Part shown: piece by piece, positions 19,229 to 27,746 of the stretch
How the letters are laid out: every line of letters starts with the position of its first letter
How positions within the stretch are numbered: position 1 is the first letter of the stretch
Assembly (NCBI GenBank): GCA_022414725.1
Contig: CM039462.1
Location: 121,522,709 to 121,586,708, forward strand
Length of the DNA: 64,000 nt
Direction of reading: 5' to 3'
From: Microglena sp. YARC
Taxonomy: Eukaryota > Chlorophyta > Chlorophyceae > Chlamydomonadales > Chlamydomonadaceae
The notes under the pieces: generated by a model
Told to the model about the DNA's origin: nothing
Databases searched by the model: none
What the model saw: the letters and a program-made list of their open reading frames with translations, nothing else
Translations under genes and position numbers: made by a program

Positions 19229-19806
19229 ATGTCGGCACTGTTCGCTGCCCTGGTCATCGGGACCGTTGCGGGAACGCTCATCGGCACGATCGGCGCCGGC
19301 GCCGGCGCGCTTCTGGTCCCGTCCCTCATGTTCTTCGCCGGCCAGTCCATGCAGGGCGCAGTCGGCGTGACGCTGGCGATGCAGACTATCCCGGTGGGGA
19401 TCGGCGGGGCGTACTTGTACTACAAAAAGGGACTCATCGACCTCTGGGTCGTTGCTGCCGTCGCCATCGGCATGCTCGCTGGAATCCTCGGCGGCGGGGC
19501 TCTGGCGACCTCGGGCGAGATCAGCCCGGTGAAGCTCGAGCTGCTAATGGGCGTTCCTGCCTCCCGGCCGATTTTTTTAAATTTCTAATCAGGATTTAGA
19601 GCCTCTTGAACGACTCGCTAGCTTGAGACATGAGCACCAAGGAATTACAAATCCGCTCCATACCATGTTTCGCAACCAGTCCAAATCGGCCGGGAGGCAG
19701 GAACGCCCATTTGCTCCTGGGCGTCGTCCTGGTCGTCCTCGGGGGCGTCACCATCGCCAAGACGCTCCTCGGCTACACCACTGTTCACCCTAAACGGAAC
19801 AGCTAA
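19229..19806 (+). pseudogene. TauE/SafE-family half-size membrane transporter interrupted by a MITE
   Basis: The frame starts MSALFAALVIGTVAGTLIGT and has the glycine-rich helices typical of TauE/SafE (PF01925) anion exporters: AGAGALLVPSLMFFAGQSMQ and VVAAVAIGMLAGILGGGALA. After KLELL a 166-bp family-F MITE (19546-19711) intervenes; beyond it LLGVVLVVLGGVTIAKTLLG continues in frame to a stop at 19806. The TGCT duplication around the MITE shows a clean insertion. Without it the protein would be about 136 aa with four or so helices, half the usual size. A short piece of the same gene is at 62040. Confidence 0.75.
19546..19711. mobile_element. MITE family F inserted in the TauE-like gene
   Basis: Full copy with both AATGGGCGTTCCTGCC termini and TGCT target duplications at 19542-19545 and 19712-19715. 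Deleting the MITE and one TGCT leaves the host reading frame continuous. Confidence 0.93.
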
Positions 19807-19904
19807 TGTACGGATGTACGTGCACGAATTCACTACGCATCCGTCTCGTTTCTAAAAAAATGTATCAAAAAAAAGAGTATCTAAATAACTAACTTACTGA
19901 CTGA

Positions 19905-20255
19905 CTAAAGCTGGCTGAGGGTCAGGGAGCTAATCTCAATTGAGAGCTCGTCAAGCGTAACTCGCTTGGTGGCGAGGTACGCCTCACGCTTGGCGGGAGT
20001 CTGTTTCATGCACGCTAGGTGCGCGCACTTGCCAGTGGTGAAGGTCCCACCATTGGGGTTGCTTAAGAGCACCTGTTTTCTACCACACGGGTTGCCGTGA
20101 ATGGTGACAGCAGTGCAGCCCAGGGTGGGGGAATACCCCACGATGGTAAATGCACCTATATTGGATCCAACAGGAAGCTCGTTCTTTAGAACGGACCCGC
20201 GACCAACACGACCGGAGGCCAAGGAGGAGGACAGGGAGCACGTTGAGAACGAGCC

Positions 20256-20332
<77 letters not shown>

Positions 20333-20861
20333 CAGGAGCAGCAGGAGCAGGAGCAGTAGCAGTAAACGTAAAAGCAACAGCAGGAGCAGCAGCAGTAGAA
20401 GTAGAAGCAGCAGCAGCAGGAGTAGGAGCCACAGAGGGTGAACCATTGGCGCGGCGCTTTTTACCGCCACTGCTGGAACTCTCCGACATGCATTCGTCCT
20501 CTGGGAGGGCAAGGGCACTGGCGATGGCAAGTACGGCGGAAGGAGCAGGAGCAGCAGAAGCAGCAGACTTAGCAGCGGCGGCAGCGACGGCAATAGGGAG
20601 AAGCATTGCCTGTAAAGGCTTTTTCTCCCCTTTGGGTTTCTCTTCGAGAAACTTAGCGTACGCATTTTTCATTGCGCAGACAGGGTCTGCGAGGCACGCA
20701 GGAACGAGGGGAAATGAAATTATCTTGTTGCACATGTCCTTCAATTGAGGGACACTGAGTTTGTCGGATATCTTCGTTTGGTCATTCACTTGGACAACTG
20801 TAAATATACCGGAATCATTCACGAATGATGTGAAATCGGTAGACATGTTGTTGGTAGACAT
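19905..20861 (-). CDS. hypothetical protein with Pro-Ala linker, copy 1
   Basis: A 318-aa protein starting MSTNNMSTDFTSFVNDSGIF. The N-terminal domain (about 1-90) and C-terminal domain (about 225-318, containing IHGNPCGRKQVLL and GKCAHLACMKQTPAKREAYL, a possible CxxH-type metal site) are joined by a long Ala/Pro linker encoded by a GGAGCA-type microsatellite (20265-20335). A second, frameshifted copy is at 62228-63138 with a shorter linker. No family recognised. It is divergent from the gene at 20960, sharing a short intergenic region. Confidence 0.75.
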
Positions 20862-20868
20862 GATATCA

Positions 20869-20884
20869 AGTTGTTGTTGTTGTT

Positions 20885-20922
<38 letters not shown>
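20869..20922. repeat. (TTG)n tract between divergent genes
   Basis: About 17 TTG/TTA units lie in the shared promoter region, next to the start codons of the 19905-20861 and 20960 genes. The second copy of the block (63147-63200) keeps the tract with a different length. Confidence 0.85.
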
Positions 20923-20924
<2 letters not shown>

Positions 20925-20959
20925 CAAAGGAAGGAAAAAGGCGTCAATTTTTTTTTAGC

Positions 20960-21370
20960 ATGGAAAATAATATAAAAGAAGAAGAGGAGAAGACATACAG
21001 AAGACAAAACAAGATGAAAAATACGATAAATACTAAGACATTGACCGTATCTTTACCTATTGGGTTTCACAGGGGACTCGAAGAATGGATAGATTCGCAA
21101 ACACAACACAGGGACGAGGCAATATACGCCCTGCTCGCACACGGTCTACACGCAGTGCGGACGATACCAACAACATCGAATGATTATGAGGGTCGTCGTT
21201 CAGGCAGATCGTCGGATACTGGTATGGTATGGTATGTTATGGTATGTTATGGTATGTTATGGTATGGTATGTTATGGTATGGTATGGTATGGTATGGTAA
21301 TACTTGGGGGGGTACGGTCAACGGAATACTTAATGAAACCGCTTCGTGTAAGGCACACCTTGCGGTGTAA
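20960..21370 (+). CDS. ribbon-helix-helix-like protein, 3' end replaced by repeats
   Basis: Starts MENNIKEEEEKTYRRQNKMK, followed by KTLTVSLPIGFHRGLEEWID and HRDEAIYALLAHGLHAV, which fit the strand and two helices of an Arc/MetJ-type ribbon-helix-helix DNA-binding domain (about residues 27-66). From about residue 88 the frame runs into a TATGG-type microsatellite and a transposon end, so the natural tail is lost. In the second block copy (63234) only the first 15 codons remain. A transcription role is inferred. Confidence 0.5.
   Translation: MENNIKEEEEKTYRRQNKMKNTINTKTLTVSLPIGFHRGLEEWIDSQTQHRDEAIYALLAHGLHAVRTIPTTSNDYEGRRSGRSSDTGMVWYVMVCYGMLWYGMLWYGMVWYGNTWGGTVNGILNETASCKAHLAV
21221..21299. 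repeat. GGTATGTTAT microsatellite
   Basis: Mixed GGTAT and GGTATGTTAT units directly before a family-2 Fanzor end. Confidence 0.9.
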
Positions 21371-21420
21371 CCTAATGTTTTCGCGACCACCGGAGGGGGA
21401 CCGAGTGGTGCGCGCAGCGC
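21313..21420. mobile_element. Fanzor family-2 element end with hairpin segment
   Basis: GGTCAACGGAATACTTAATG is the family-2 version of the terminal repeat (TACAGTCAACGG elsewhere). It is followed by GCACACCTTGCGGTGTAACC, the same GNRA-type hairpin as in family 1, and by CGACCACCGGAGGGGGACCG. It stops at 21416, where a 5'-cut Fanzor-2 frame begins in the opposite sense to that expected, so the piece is rearranged. Confidence 0.7.
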
Positions 21421-21932
21421 CTGAGGCTCTACGGTGGCAATAAACGTGTCTTAGCACGCTTCTTCAACGAGGTCCAGACGGATGTCGGTGAGAGGAAAAC
21501 AATTGTTATCGCATACGGTTCTTCTAAGTTTGCCCCTTGTGGCAAGGGTGAACTTTCTGTCCCTACAACAAGCGTGTTCAATGCGTTTAGCGACCGTTTC
21601 AAGGGGCGAGTTGCCGTCATTGACGAATTCCGTACCACAAAGATCTGGCACAAGGACAGCACCACCGTCCTCCAGAGTGTGCAGTCCGAAAAAAAGGGCG
21701 CACGGTTCGAGGCTTGCTATGGTGCAGTTCCACCATGGAGAACAGCAAGTTGTTTGTAAACCGTGACCTAAATGCAGCCATTAACATCCACAATTGCTTT
21801 ACAATGTACCCAACCCGCCCCGGAATTCTTGCGAGGCCAAAGAAATATTGCAAACTGGAAGTTGTGGTAGGACGCACAATTGATTACAAGCCGACAGGTT
21901 CTTTACAGAACGCAGTGTCGAGCGAATTGTAG
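21421..21932 (+). pseudogene. Fanzor family 2, C-terminal fragment, frameshifted
   Basis: From 21421 the frame reads LRLYGGNKRVLARFFNEVQT, IVIAYGSSKFAPCGKGEL and VAVIDEFRTTKIWH (RuvC-II Glu), then after a frame shift near 21735 KLFVNRDLNAAINIHNCF, the RuvC-III Asp motif. The half with RuvC-I is absent. The protein differs from family 1 (VTDEFKTT; YSDRDRSSAL) but shares its layout. It is followed by a tail (AGAACGCAGTGTCGAGCGAA) also found at 38700-38760. Confidence 0.75.
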
Positions 21933-21977
21933 AAGATAAACACATACAAGAGGATTTTGTGGGACTCGGCATATTAT

Positions 21978-22025
21978 GTAACATAATTCCCTTGTCCGAG
22001 TGTATACATTATTGACCGCCGGGAT
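21978..22025. mobile_element. degenerate family-E end
   Basis: TAACATAATTCCCTTGTCCG and CATTATTGACCGCC match the subterminal and terminal parts of family E as seen inverted at 16925-16985. Confidence 0.5.
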
Positions 22026-22043
22026 GTGTGTAATTACAGATTT

Positions 22044-22199
22044 ATGGAGACAACAAAACAACTAACCGACATAATTGCTGCCTTTTTTGAGCAATGTGAG
22101 AAGAAGTCAGGCGCATACATGGATTACAAAATTTTAAAGATTGCTTTTTTGCAGTACATGCACAAGCATTGTAGCACTCCTTCGCGCTTTCCATGCTGA
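22044..22199 (+). CDS. stand-alone D5-like C-terminal domain, truncated copy
   Basis: A 51-aa frame starting METTKQLTDIIAAFFEQCEK. It matches the first 43 residues of the gene at 60327-60551 (IIAAFFEQCEKKSGAYMDYK, LKIAFLQYMHKHC) and then ends early with an unrelated tail. The pattern resembles the C-terminal winged-helix-like domain of poxvirus D5-type helicase-primases. Probably a decayed duplicate. Confidence 0.5.
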   Translation: METTKQLTDIIAAFFEQCEKKSGAYMDYKILKIAFLQYMHKHCSTPSRFPC

Positions 22200-22247
22200 T
22201 AATTGTTTAGGGTTTATATTGTATATTTCAAAACACGATCTTCAGAC

Positions 22248-22550
22248 ATGGATTGCTTACCTTACCAGAATCCCACGTACACTGTAGGGTCCATTGTAAC
22301 CGTAGACAACCCAACAACGCACAACGACTTGGATAAGACAACAAGTATCGTGGGAATAGTGTACGAGGCTTACATTCACAAGGGATTTCCGATGTATGGT
22401 GTGCTGATGAGAAAGAACAATGCGTGCTATGACATGAAAAAATTCAAGCAATCAACATCATGCTTGTCAAGTGATATATGTTGCCAACACTTGGATGAGA
22501 ACCGTATCAGTCAAAATCGGCCGGGAGGCAGGAACGCCCAGTACTTGTGA
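22248..22550 (+). CDS. hypothetical protein, 3' end replaced by a MITE remnant
   Basis: Starts MDCLPYQNPTYTVGSIVTVD. About 88 residues look genuine, with YTVGSIVTVDN and SIVGIVYEAYIHKGFPMYGV suggesting a small beta-rich fold. From 22514 the frame is family-F MITE sequence (CGGCCGGGAGGCAGGAACGC) and ends soon after. Family unknown. Confidence 0.5.
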   Translation: MDCLPYQNPTYTVGSIVTVDNPTTHNDLDKTTSIVGIVYEAYIHKGFPMYGVLMRKNNACYDMKKFKQSTSCLSSDICCQHLDENRISQNRPGGRNAQYL

Positions 22551-22608
22551 GTACTTTTGAAAAATGCAACAACACCTCTTGCGGTTGTGCATTGAGTTGA
22601 CAATAAAA
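22514..22608. mobile_element. MITE F end plus internal transposase fragment
   Basis: 22514-22542 is one terminus of family F. 22548-22608 (GTGAGTACTTTTGAAAAATG ... TTGACAATAAAA) matches the inside of the mariner transposase gene at about 3198-3262. Two unrelated insert fragments are joined here. Confidence 0.7.
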
Positions 22609-22665
22609 TTTCAACAAACCTTTTTTTTATATTTGAATTATACTACACTCTTTTCTGTTCTTAAG

Positions 22666-22842
22666 ATGGGTCTTTTTGAATTTGTATACGGAACATCCAA
22701 GCCGCAGCTGGGTTCCTTGCTTGATGGTGCCACATGGGATAAGTCAGTGAGTCAGCAGCTCAAATCCACTGTCCCCCCTCCGCGGGACCCGCTATCCCCC
22801 CTTAAGAATTCCCATAGTATTCTTAAGAAGGAGCCTTCTTGA
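22666..22842 (+). CDS. small hypothetical protein
   Basis: A 58-aa frame, MGLFEFVYGTSKPQLGSLLD at the start, with a Pro-rich basic tail. The upstream is AT-rich with a T run, as often before viral genes. No family recognised. Confidence 0.35.
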   Translation: MGLFEFVYGTSKPQLGSLLDGATWDKSVSQQLKSTVPPPRDPLSPLKNSHSILKKEPS

Positions 22843-23185
22843 TACAATACGGTTTCTTTGGATGACCGGACCATAGTGAATGAGGTTGCGAAAGACGCGA
22901 CACACATTAATCCGCGGTGGTGTCTTTTGGAGACGATGACATGTTTCCGCCGTTTGCATGTGGAGTCAGATGTTTTTCGATCGTCGTCTTCAGTGTTCCT
23001 CCGTTTGCGGGTGTTCGTTCGTACGGAGGGGTGGCTTACGCTTGAGGGCACCATCCAGATTGGTATGAATGTTCCAAAAACTCAGACATCTGGGTGATCT
23101 TAATCAGATGACTCCGACGTCTCGTCAAATTGTATAAAGGGTGTCCCACGAATAACGTCAGAACGTTTTGTATGAAAAATCAAAT

Positions 23186-23551
23186 ATGGACAAATGTCTC
23201 ATGGTAATTCAAGCATCCACTCAACGTGTTGCTGATGTGGATAGAGTTGTTTCACGTGAAGAATGCTATAATATACCTGTGAGTCTGAGCAATGAGATCT
23301 GTGAAGACTTCAAAGACATAGAAATTGATCTGCCTCACATGCGAACAACTGGAGAACCAGGGAGATTGTTGGTAAATAAGGAAAGTTATTTCTTGCAGGC
23401 AATTTGTAACATGAGTCACACATTTCCATGTGACATCGAAACAGCCCTCATATATGTTGACATCTTTGGACTACATCCAGATGAACTACACTTCCTTCAG
23501 GTTTGCAATAAACATAAATTGCATTTGAACAAGTATCTATTCACAAATTAG
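23186..23551 (+). CDS. conserved hypothetical protein, paralogue of 18398-18763
   Basis: A 121-aa protein starting MDKCLMVIQASTQRVADVDR. It is nearly identical to the minus-strand gene at 18398-18763 and differs mostly by substitutions that keep the frame. The stop codon lies at the exact join to a transposase fragment (23552), which may have supplied it, but the last residues NKYLFTN are the same in both copies, so the end is natural. Confidence 0.75.
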   Translation: MDKCLMVIQASTQRVADVDRVVSREECYNIPVSLSNEICEDFKDIEIDLPHMRTTGEPGRLLVNKESYFLQAICNMSHTFPCDIETALIYVDIFGLHPDELHFLQVCNKHKLHLNKYLFTN

Positions 23552-23986
23552 TCTCCTTGTACCTACTACAAAATTCATTGACAAGTGGAACTAAGTCCCC
23601 TTTACACTGTCCACGGAGTTTGCTCCTTTTTCTTGTAAAACCAATGAGTTTTATGAAACGATACACTGTTTTAGTTGATAATCTTAAATTGTGAGTACTT
23701 TTGAAAAAAACAACAACGCCTCTTGCGGTTATGCATTGAGTTGACAATAAAACGATTTTAACAAATCCTTATTCGTCTCAAAAATGTTGCTTACAAATTC
23801 ACGTCGTTTTCTATTTACCCAAAGCGTTTCCACCTTCACAGAGTAGAACGACTGATGTTCGTAAACACAGAAGTTTTTAACACACCCAAGTCAGCGACCA
23901 TTCTTAACGCCAATTTTCTAACGGCGATGTCGTACATTTATTTCCATCTGATATATGTTTCATTTTACTGTTCTGCCGACTGTAGA
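23552..23986 (-). pseudogene. mariner transposase 5' fragment with right terminal repeat
   Basis: Matches 3060-3493 of the first element: the terminal repeat (ending CTGTTCTGCCGACTGTA at 23986) and the helix-turn-helix half of the transposase (TVYRFIKLIGFTRKRSKLRG). Small deletions near 23745 and 23818 break the frame. It keeps the A that is missing from the first copy at about 3090. The DDE half is gone. Confidence 0.8.
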
Positions 23987-24177
23987 GGCAAGGTCTCCGG
24001 GTCGACCAGTTGTTGGAGCTTAGCCACCTTGTGGTTGGCAGTGTTCAGTTGCCGGCGCAAGCGAGCAATGAGCTCATCCTTTTCCTGTACGGAGGTCTTT
24101 AACTCTGCGTTCTCCTCCAGGACGTCCCAATAACAGTTTTGCAGCTTAGCGACTTGCTCGCGAGTCGGGGTATCCAT
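23965..24177 (-). CDS. coiled-coil protein truncated by a transposon end
   Basis: Starts MDTPTREQVAKLQNCYWDVL and forms a heptad-rich helix (ENAELKTSVQEKDELIARLR, HKVAKLQQLVD). The last residues (LPLQSAEQ) are encoded by the transposon terminus, so the original protein was longer. Confidence 0.5.
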   Translation of the reverse strand: MDTPTREQVAKLQNCYWDVLEENAELKTSVQEKDELIARLRRQLNTANHKVAKLQQLVDPETLPLQSAEQ

Positions 24178-24343
24178 TGCTCTGCAATATCACAGCAATA
24201 AATTCATGATGATTCAAACGTATGGCGCACAATCAGGGGGGTGTTTATTTGATTACAGGAACGCTTTGAAAATATTATTAATGCTCACATCGTGAGCACT
24301 TTGACTTTTCATGCTACTGTACATCTTATTTACGTGAATCGTG

Positions 24344-24850
24344 TTACAACCCATTTTTTTCTTCTTCGTCGAGGCACCAGGGAATATGTCGTTCAGGAGC
24401 CCACGCGACTTCGACGAGCTCTTTCTTCATCATCTTGTTCCGAAGAAGGATGCGCATTTTCGAACACGACGCCTGTGTGTTCGATATCGCTGTCTCCAAG
24501 TCTTGCTTGATCGTTTGAAACTTGGAGTGCGTATCAGAGTCGCCGTTGAAACGTTCGAGTGCGACAGTCAACGCATCGACGATTTCGTGAAGACAATGCA
24601 TCTCTACATTGTCGTGCAGTTGTCGTTCGCACAGCGTGTCGACCATGACCCGAGGGACTCTCACGATCTGAGGTTCGCTGTACGCAACCATGCTCAATGT
24701 TTCGATTTCAGGAACTCGCTCCGTAAGCGCCAGGACGTATTCGAATGGAAAGTCATCGTCATTGCACCCTTCCTCCTGCTTAAATCGAAAGAAACCGTGC
24801 CATTTGGGGCAGAATGGATAAGTGTACAAGCGTCGATCAGTGGTCCACAT
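24344..24850 (-). CDS. hypothetical protein
   Basis: A 168-aa protein starting MWTTDRRLYTYPFCPKWHGF. It has an acidic segment (KQEEGCNDDDFPFEY) and a helical second half (MHCLHEIVDALTVALERFNG, SKFQTIKQDLETAISNTQAS). Nothing identifies a family. It is intact and flanked by unrelated inserts on both sides. Confidence 0.6.
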   Translation of the reverse strand: MWTTDRRLYTYPFCPKWHGFFRFKQEEGCNDDDFPFEYVLALTERVPEIETLSMVAYSEPQIVRVPRVMVDTLCERQLHDNVEMHCLHEIVDALTVALERFNGDSDTHSKFQTIKQDLETAISNTQASCSKMRILLRNKMMKKELVEVAWAPERHIPWCLDEEEKNGL

Positions 24851-24990
24851 GGTTGACGTCTTTTACCAGAGTGGAGTACGCTTTTCCGAACACAGCACAT
24901 TTCATTTATATCGTTTTTTTGAGGAACGGGCGGCAAAGATCCCGTGGCACAAAAGAACACGGGATCTACGGGATATTTGTTGATGTGCCC

Positions 24991-25531
24991 TACACTCGAC
25001 GGAATACTAAAATGAAACCGCTTTCTTGAGTGTACGGTACACCTTGCGGTGTAACCTAATGTTGTCGCGACCACCGGAGTGGTGTCTACAACAATACGAG
25101 TTTTTATTCATCAACAACAACAGAGCTGCTGTGGGCAAATGGAAGAGGTCGTCCTAGACCTATCAATTCCATGCAGTGCAGCCTTGCGATTGTGAGAGCA
25201 GAAGAGCGATCCCGGTCCGAGTAAATGCATGTTTCTGGAGAGAATCGCAGTCCTCGTACCTGTGGGTACCGCTCGATCGATTTTTGAGAATCGACAAGGG
25301 AAGTGGCGAAGCCACCCCTCCTGTGCTTCTCTTGTGCTCCTTTACGTTTATTGTACAACCTTACCCATAAGTGGTCGCAATCAGCGACCTTTGGCATCGT
25401 TTTCGATTTCGTGTGACCAAAACGTTCACCACCCAACCTAAGCTTCACGTCTGCTGAACAAACACTTGGGATCTTGTAAACACGTTCTTTTTCTTTACCC
25501 GTCTCCCACGACATAAGAGTCGTTTTGAACT
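24991..25531 (-). pseudogene. truncated Fanzor family-1 element, copy 3
   Basis: From TA at 24991 it matches 16-555 of the first element with a 12-base gap in the CCGGAGGGGGACCG segment of the 3' region. It carries the terminal repeat, hairpin and the last 136 codons of the Fanzor gene with YSDRDRSSAL, in frame. It ends abruptly at GTTTTGAACT (25531), where a membrane-protein region begins. Confidence 0.85.
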
Positions 25532-25629
25532 GCCGGTGGAATTACCACTTTACTGTCCCCGCTTTCCTCGAGGTACATGTGGAACAAGGCAACCTCTTCC
25601 TCAAAAAACAAAACTTAAATTATAACACG

Positions 25630-25986
25630 ATGGCCAACAACATTTCAAGACAAATAGCTTTCTGGATCGGGTGCATGGGAATCAGGACAGCTTTCGTGAT
25701 TCTTGCCTTTCTCGCGACACCTATGTATCTAAGGTACATGGGCGTCTTGGCCCTTGTGCCAGCAATAGGGTTCTTTGTCATATACTTTGGAGGCCTTCGG
25801 AAAACGGGGATAGAGGTGGCGCCAGATGGCGGGAAGATCTGGTGGTCGAAACTTCGCCCTGTTCACGGCACGAGAGGTCGGTCGCTCTGTGACTCGACGC
25901 GGTCGATGCCCCAGGTTGCTGTGGCCCCTTTAGGCAAAATTTTCTACCCACTCAAATGCGCTTCAGATCAGCACCATTCGCTGTGA
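25630..25986 (+). CDS. NCLDV-type two-helix membrane protein, C-terminus disrupted
   Basis: Starts MANNISRQIAFWIGCMGIRT. Two transmembrane segments (FVILAFLATPMYLRYMG and VLALVPAIGFFVIYF) are followed by GGKIWWSKLRPVHG, a motif I associate with a conserved small membrane protein of large algal viruses. Right after RPVHG the sequence changes to a dispersed repeat (GAGAGGTCGGTCGCTCTGTG), so the expected C-terminal part is missing and the tail is not natural. Confidence 0.55.
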   Translation: MANNISRQIAFWIGCMGIRTAFVILAFLATPMYLRYMGVLALVPAIGFFVIYFGGLRKTGIEVAPDGGKIWWSKLRPVHGTRGRSLCDSTRSMPQVAVAPLGKIFYPLKCASDQHHSL

Positions 25987-26314
25987 ACAGTGCATGCTGC
26001 TGCTGTTTGTGAATCTTGAGGATCCTGCTGCCCATGAACAACACCACATATGACTTATTAATCTTGATGATATAAGACCTCTCCACGCGAACAGCCTCAT
26101 TGGTGATTGTAAGCTCCTCACCAGTTGCCTCATGCACACTGACCTCGTGTGTGTCCACACAAACGCCCTCCGCATTCTCAACCCATATGCGTGCCATGTC
26201 ATGATCGAGGCTCTGGAGCTTGACAACGATGTTCGGATCCATGGACGTCCTCAGCTCGTACACATGGCGTTTCAAGTAGCTCATGGACATGGTGCCGGAG
26301 GCTGCAGGATTCAT
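25952..26314 (-). CDS. conserved small hypothetical protein (paralogue of 10166-10522)
   Basis: A 120-aa protein starting MNPAASGTMSMSYLKRHVYE. It shares IVVKLQSL, RVERSYIIKINKSYVV and ILKIHKQQQHALF with the gene at 10166-10522. The upstream carries GTGTAAAAT repeats and a segment (CATTTCCAATGTCGCGTCTC) duplicated at 33568. No known family. Confidence 0.7.
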   Translation of the reverse strand: MNPAASGTMSMSYLKRHVYELRTSMDPNIVVKLQSLDHDMARIWVENAEGVCVDTHEVSVHEATGEELTITNEAVRVERSYIIKINKSYVVLFMGSRILKIHKQQQHALFTANGADLKRI

Positions 26315-26501
26315 GTTGGTAAATGTGTAAGTGTGTAAAATGTGTAAAATGTGTAAAATGTGTATCTGATTGTGTTTACACTGCATTTCCAATGTCGCGT
26401 CTCGGTGTTGTGCATGGTCGCATGCGGTTTTTAATAAGCCATCAGCTTGACATTGGCGTATACATCTAAATGGTGGCATAGCAGTGCAGATGGACATTTA
26501 A

Positions 26502-26745
26502 CGAATTGCTAGTTATTTTGCCACTTGTGACGAATGCGACTGCGATACGCTGGCACAAAAGGCCGAGCCGGGGGATCACATTGCGGTTTGGGATGAGACG
26601 GTGGGGTACTGGCATCACGGCATATTTGTCGGGATCGATGGCGGATCGAACTATGTCATTGATGGTGTTCACACGTCATGGCACGGCAGCAGTTCACGTG
26701 ATTGGCCTGCCTTGTCACATAAACTTGGCAGGGTGGAAACAATGA
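26502..26745 (+). pseudogene. LRAT-like (NC-domain) acyltransferase, N-terminal fragment
   Basis: The frame without a start codon reads KAEPGDHIAVWDETVGYWHH and GIFVGIDGGSNYVIDGV, the first half of the LRAT/NlpC-like fold with the catalytic His in YWHHGIFVG. The second half with the NC(E/S)HF cysteine motif is missing; the sequence runs into the 3' part of an opposite-strand gene. A fuller relative is at 61017-61599. Confidence 0.6.
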
Positions 26746-27073
26746 CGACTCCGACGAAGGTGACCACGAAGCCGGCAAATTGCTCGTTGTCCTGCTGTCT
26801 GCGGTTGATGATGTCGGCGGGGAGTGATGGCGCGGGATGGCCTCGCCGCGATACATGAAATCACTGACCATGTCAGTCAGATTTTCTTTTGGCAGCTGCA
26901 AAAGCCTCCTCCATTGTACCGCCCGCACCAATCGCACAGTCAACATCAGGCACGAACACTTCGTGGCATGAATATCCATCCTCAGGTCGGAAACATGTGT
27001 TGTATACACCCCAGAATTCATATGAATCGAGGTATACTTGTGGCGCTGACATGAAGGGCTCAAGCTCAACCAA
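26706..27073 (-). pseudogene. HicB-like antitoxin, frameshifted
   Basis: From about 27060 the frame reads YLDSYEFWGVYNTCFRPEDG, then YSCHEVFVPDVDCAIGAGGT and MEEAFAAAK; one base out, near 26887, it continues ENLTDMVSDFMYRGEAIPRH. This matches the HicB antitoxin layout: partial RNase-H-like fold with the GxT-EEA helix and the (G)(E)xIP end. One extra A in a run of four explains the break. No HicA-type toxin is seen within several hundred bases. Solitary HicB-like proteins also occur, so a toxin-antitoxin role is not shown. Confidence 0.6.
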
Positions 27074-27108
27074 GGGTTCACGTTTACTTATCTTGTTCGG
27101 CGTACGCT

Positions 27109-27552
27109 TACACTCGACGGAATACTAAAATGAAACCGCTTTCTGGACTGAACAAGAGGAAGACGAATTAGAAGATCTTCATTGTGAATTGCTTTAATCT
27201 GAGTGAGCGAGTCACATGAATGACCACAAATCTTCTGTCGAAAGTTTTTGTAAAGAGTATCTGGCCGTTCCGACATCGGATTTGATAAGCATTGATGAGG
27301 TGGGTTTTTACATCGGTGACACTTGTCGCAGAGGGTACTGCCAACGCGGCAAACGTTTAAATATCCAAATTTCTCGGACATTGCGAATGTCCAAATTGAC
27401 GCTAATCGCTGCCGTTTCTGTCAAAGGTATCGTTCATTACAAGATCCTTGATCACAATTGCAAGAAAGTTGACTTCGTGCAGTTTGTATCAGAGTTACAT
27501 GGTCAAATCCCCAAAATAAAAGGTGTCCCACAATCAAATGTCCCTAGCTGTA
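27109..27552. mobile_element. hybrid element: family-A left end, transposase piece, family-J right end
   Basis: TA plus CACTCGACGGAATACTAAAA at 27109 is a mariner/Fanzor left end. The interior carries part of another IS630-like transposase, and the right side ends GTGTCCCACAATCAAATGTC+CCTAGCTG next to TA at 27551. The two ends belong to different families, so this is a fusion of two elements. Confidence 0.65.
27216..27525 (+). pseudogene. second IS630-like transposase, central fragment
   Basis: The frame reads FCKEYLAVPTSDLISIDEVG with the first catalytic Asp in SIDEVGFYIG, then LTLIAAVSVKGIVHYKILDH and VDFVQFVSELHGQIP. It stops where the second Asp and final Glu regions should follow. It differs from the 2463-3448 transposase and is probably the family-J transposase, since it runs into a J end. 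Confidence 0.7.
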
Positions 27553-27746
27553 TGCACCGCGCTCCTCCATTCAGATTGGTGCGCGCGTCGTGAATGTGAA
27601 TGAATGTATGCGCAGCAATTTTTTTTATTCGAAAACAAGACTAAGATAAAAGGAGAAGCAGAAAAAACACATCATACATGCAGACTTTTGGGGATTTATA
27701 TCGGTGCGTCATGGCTCGATAAAAAATAATAAAGCATTCCATTATT

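Noticed and set aside
20186..20665. Poly-Leu and Gln/Glu-rich frames
   Set aside because: They are other frames of the GGAGCA microsatellite in the Pro-Ala linker gene.
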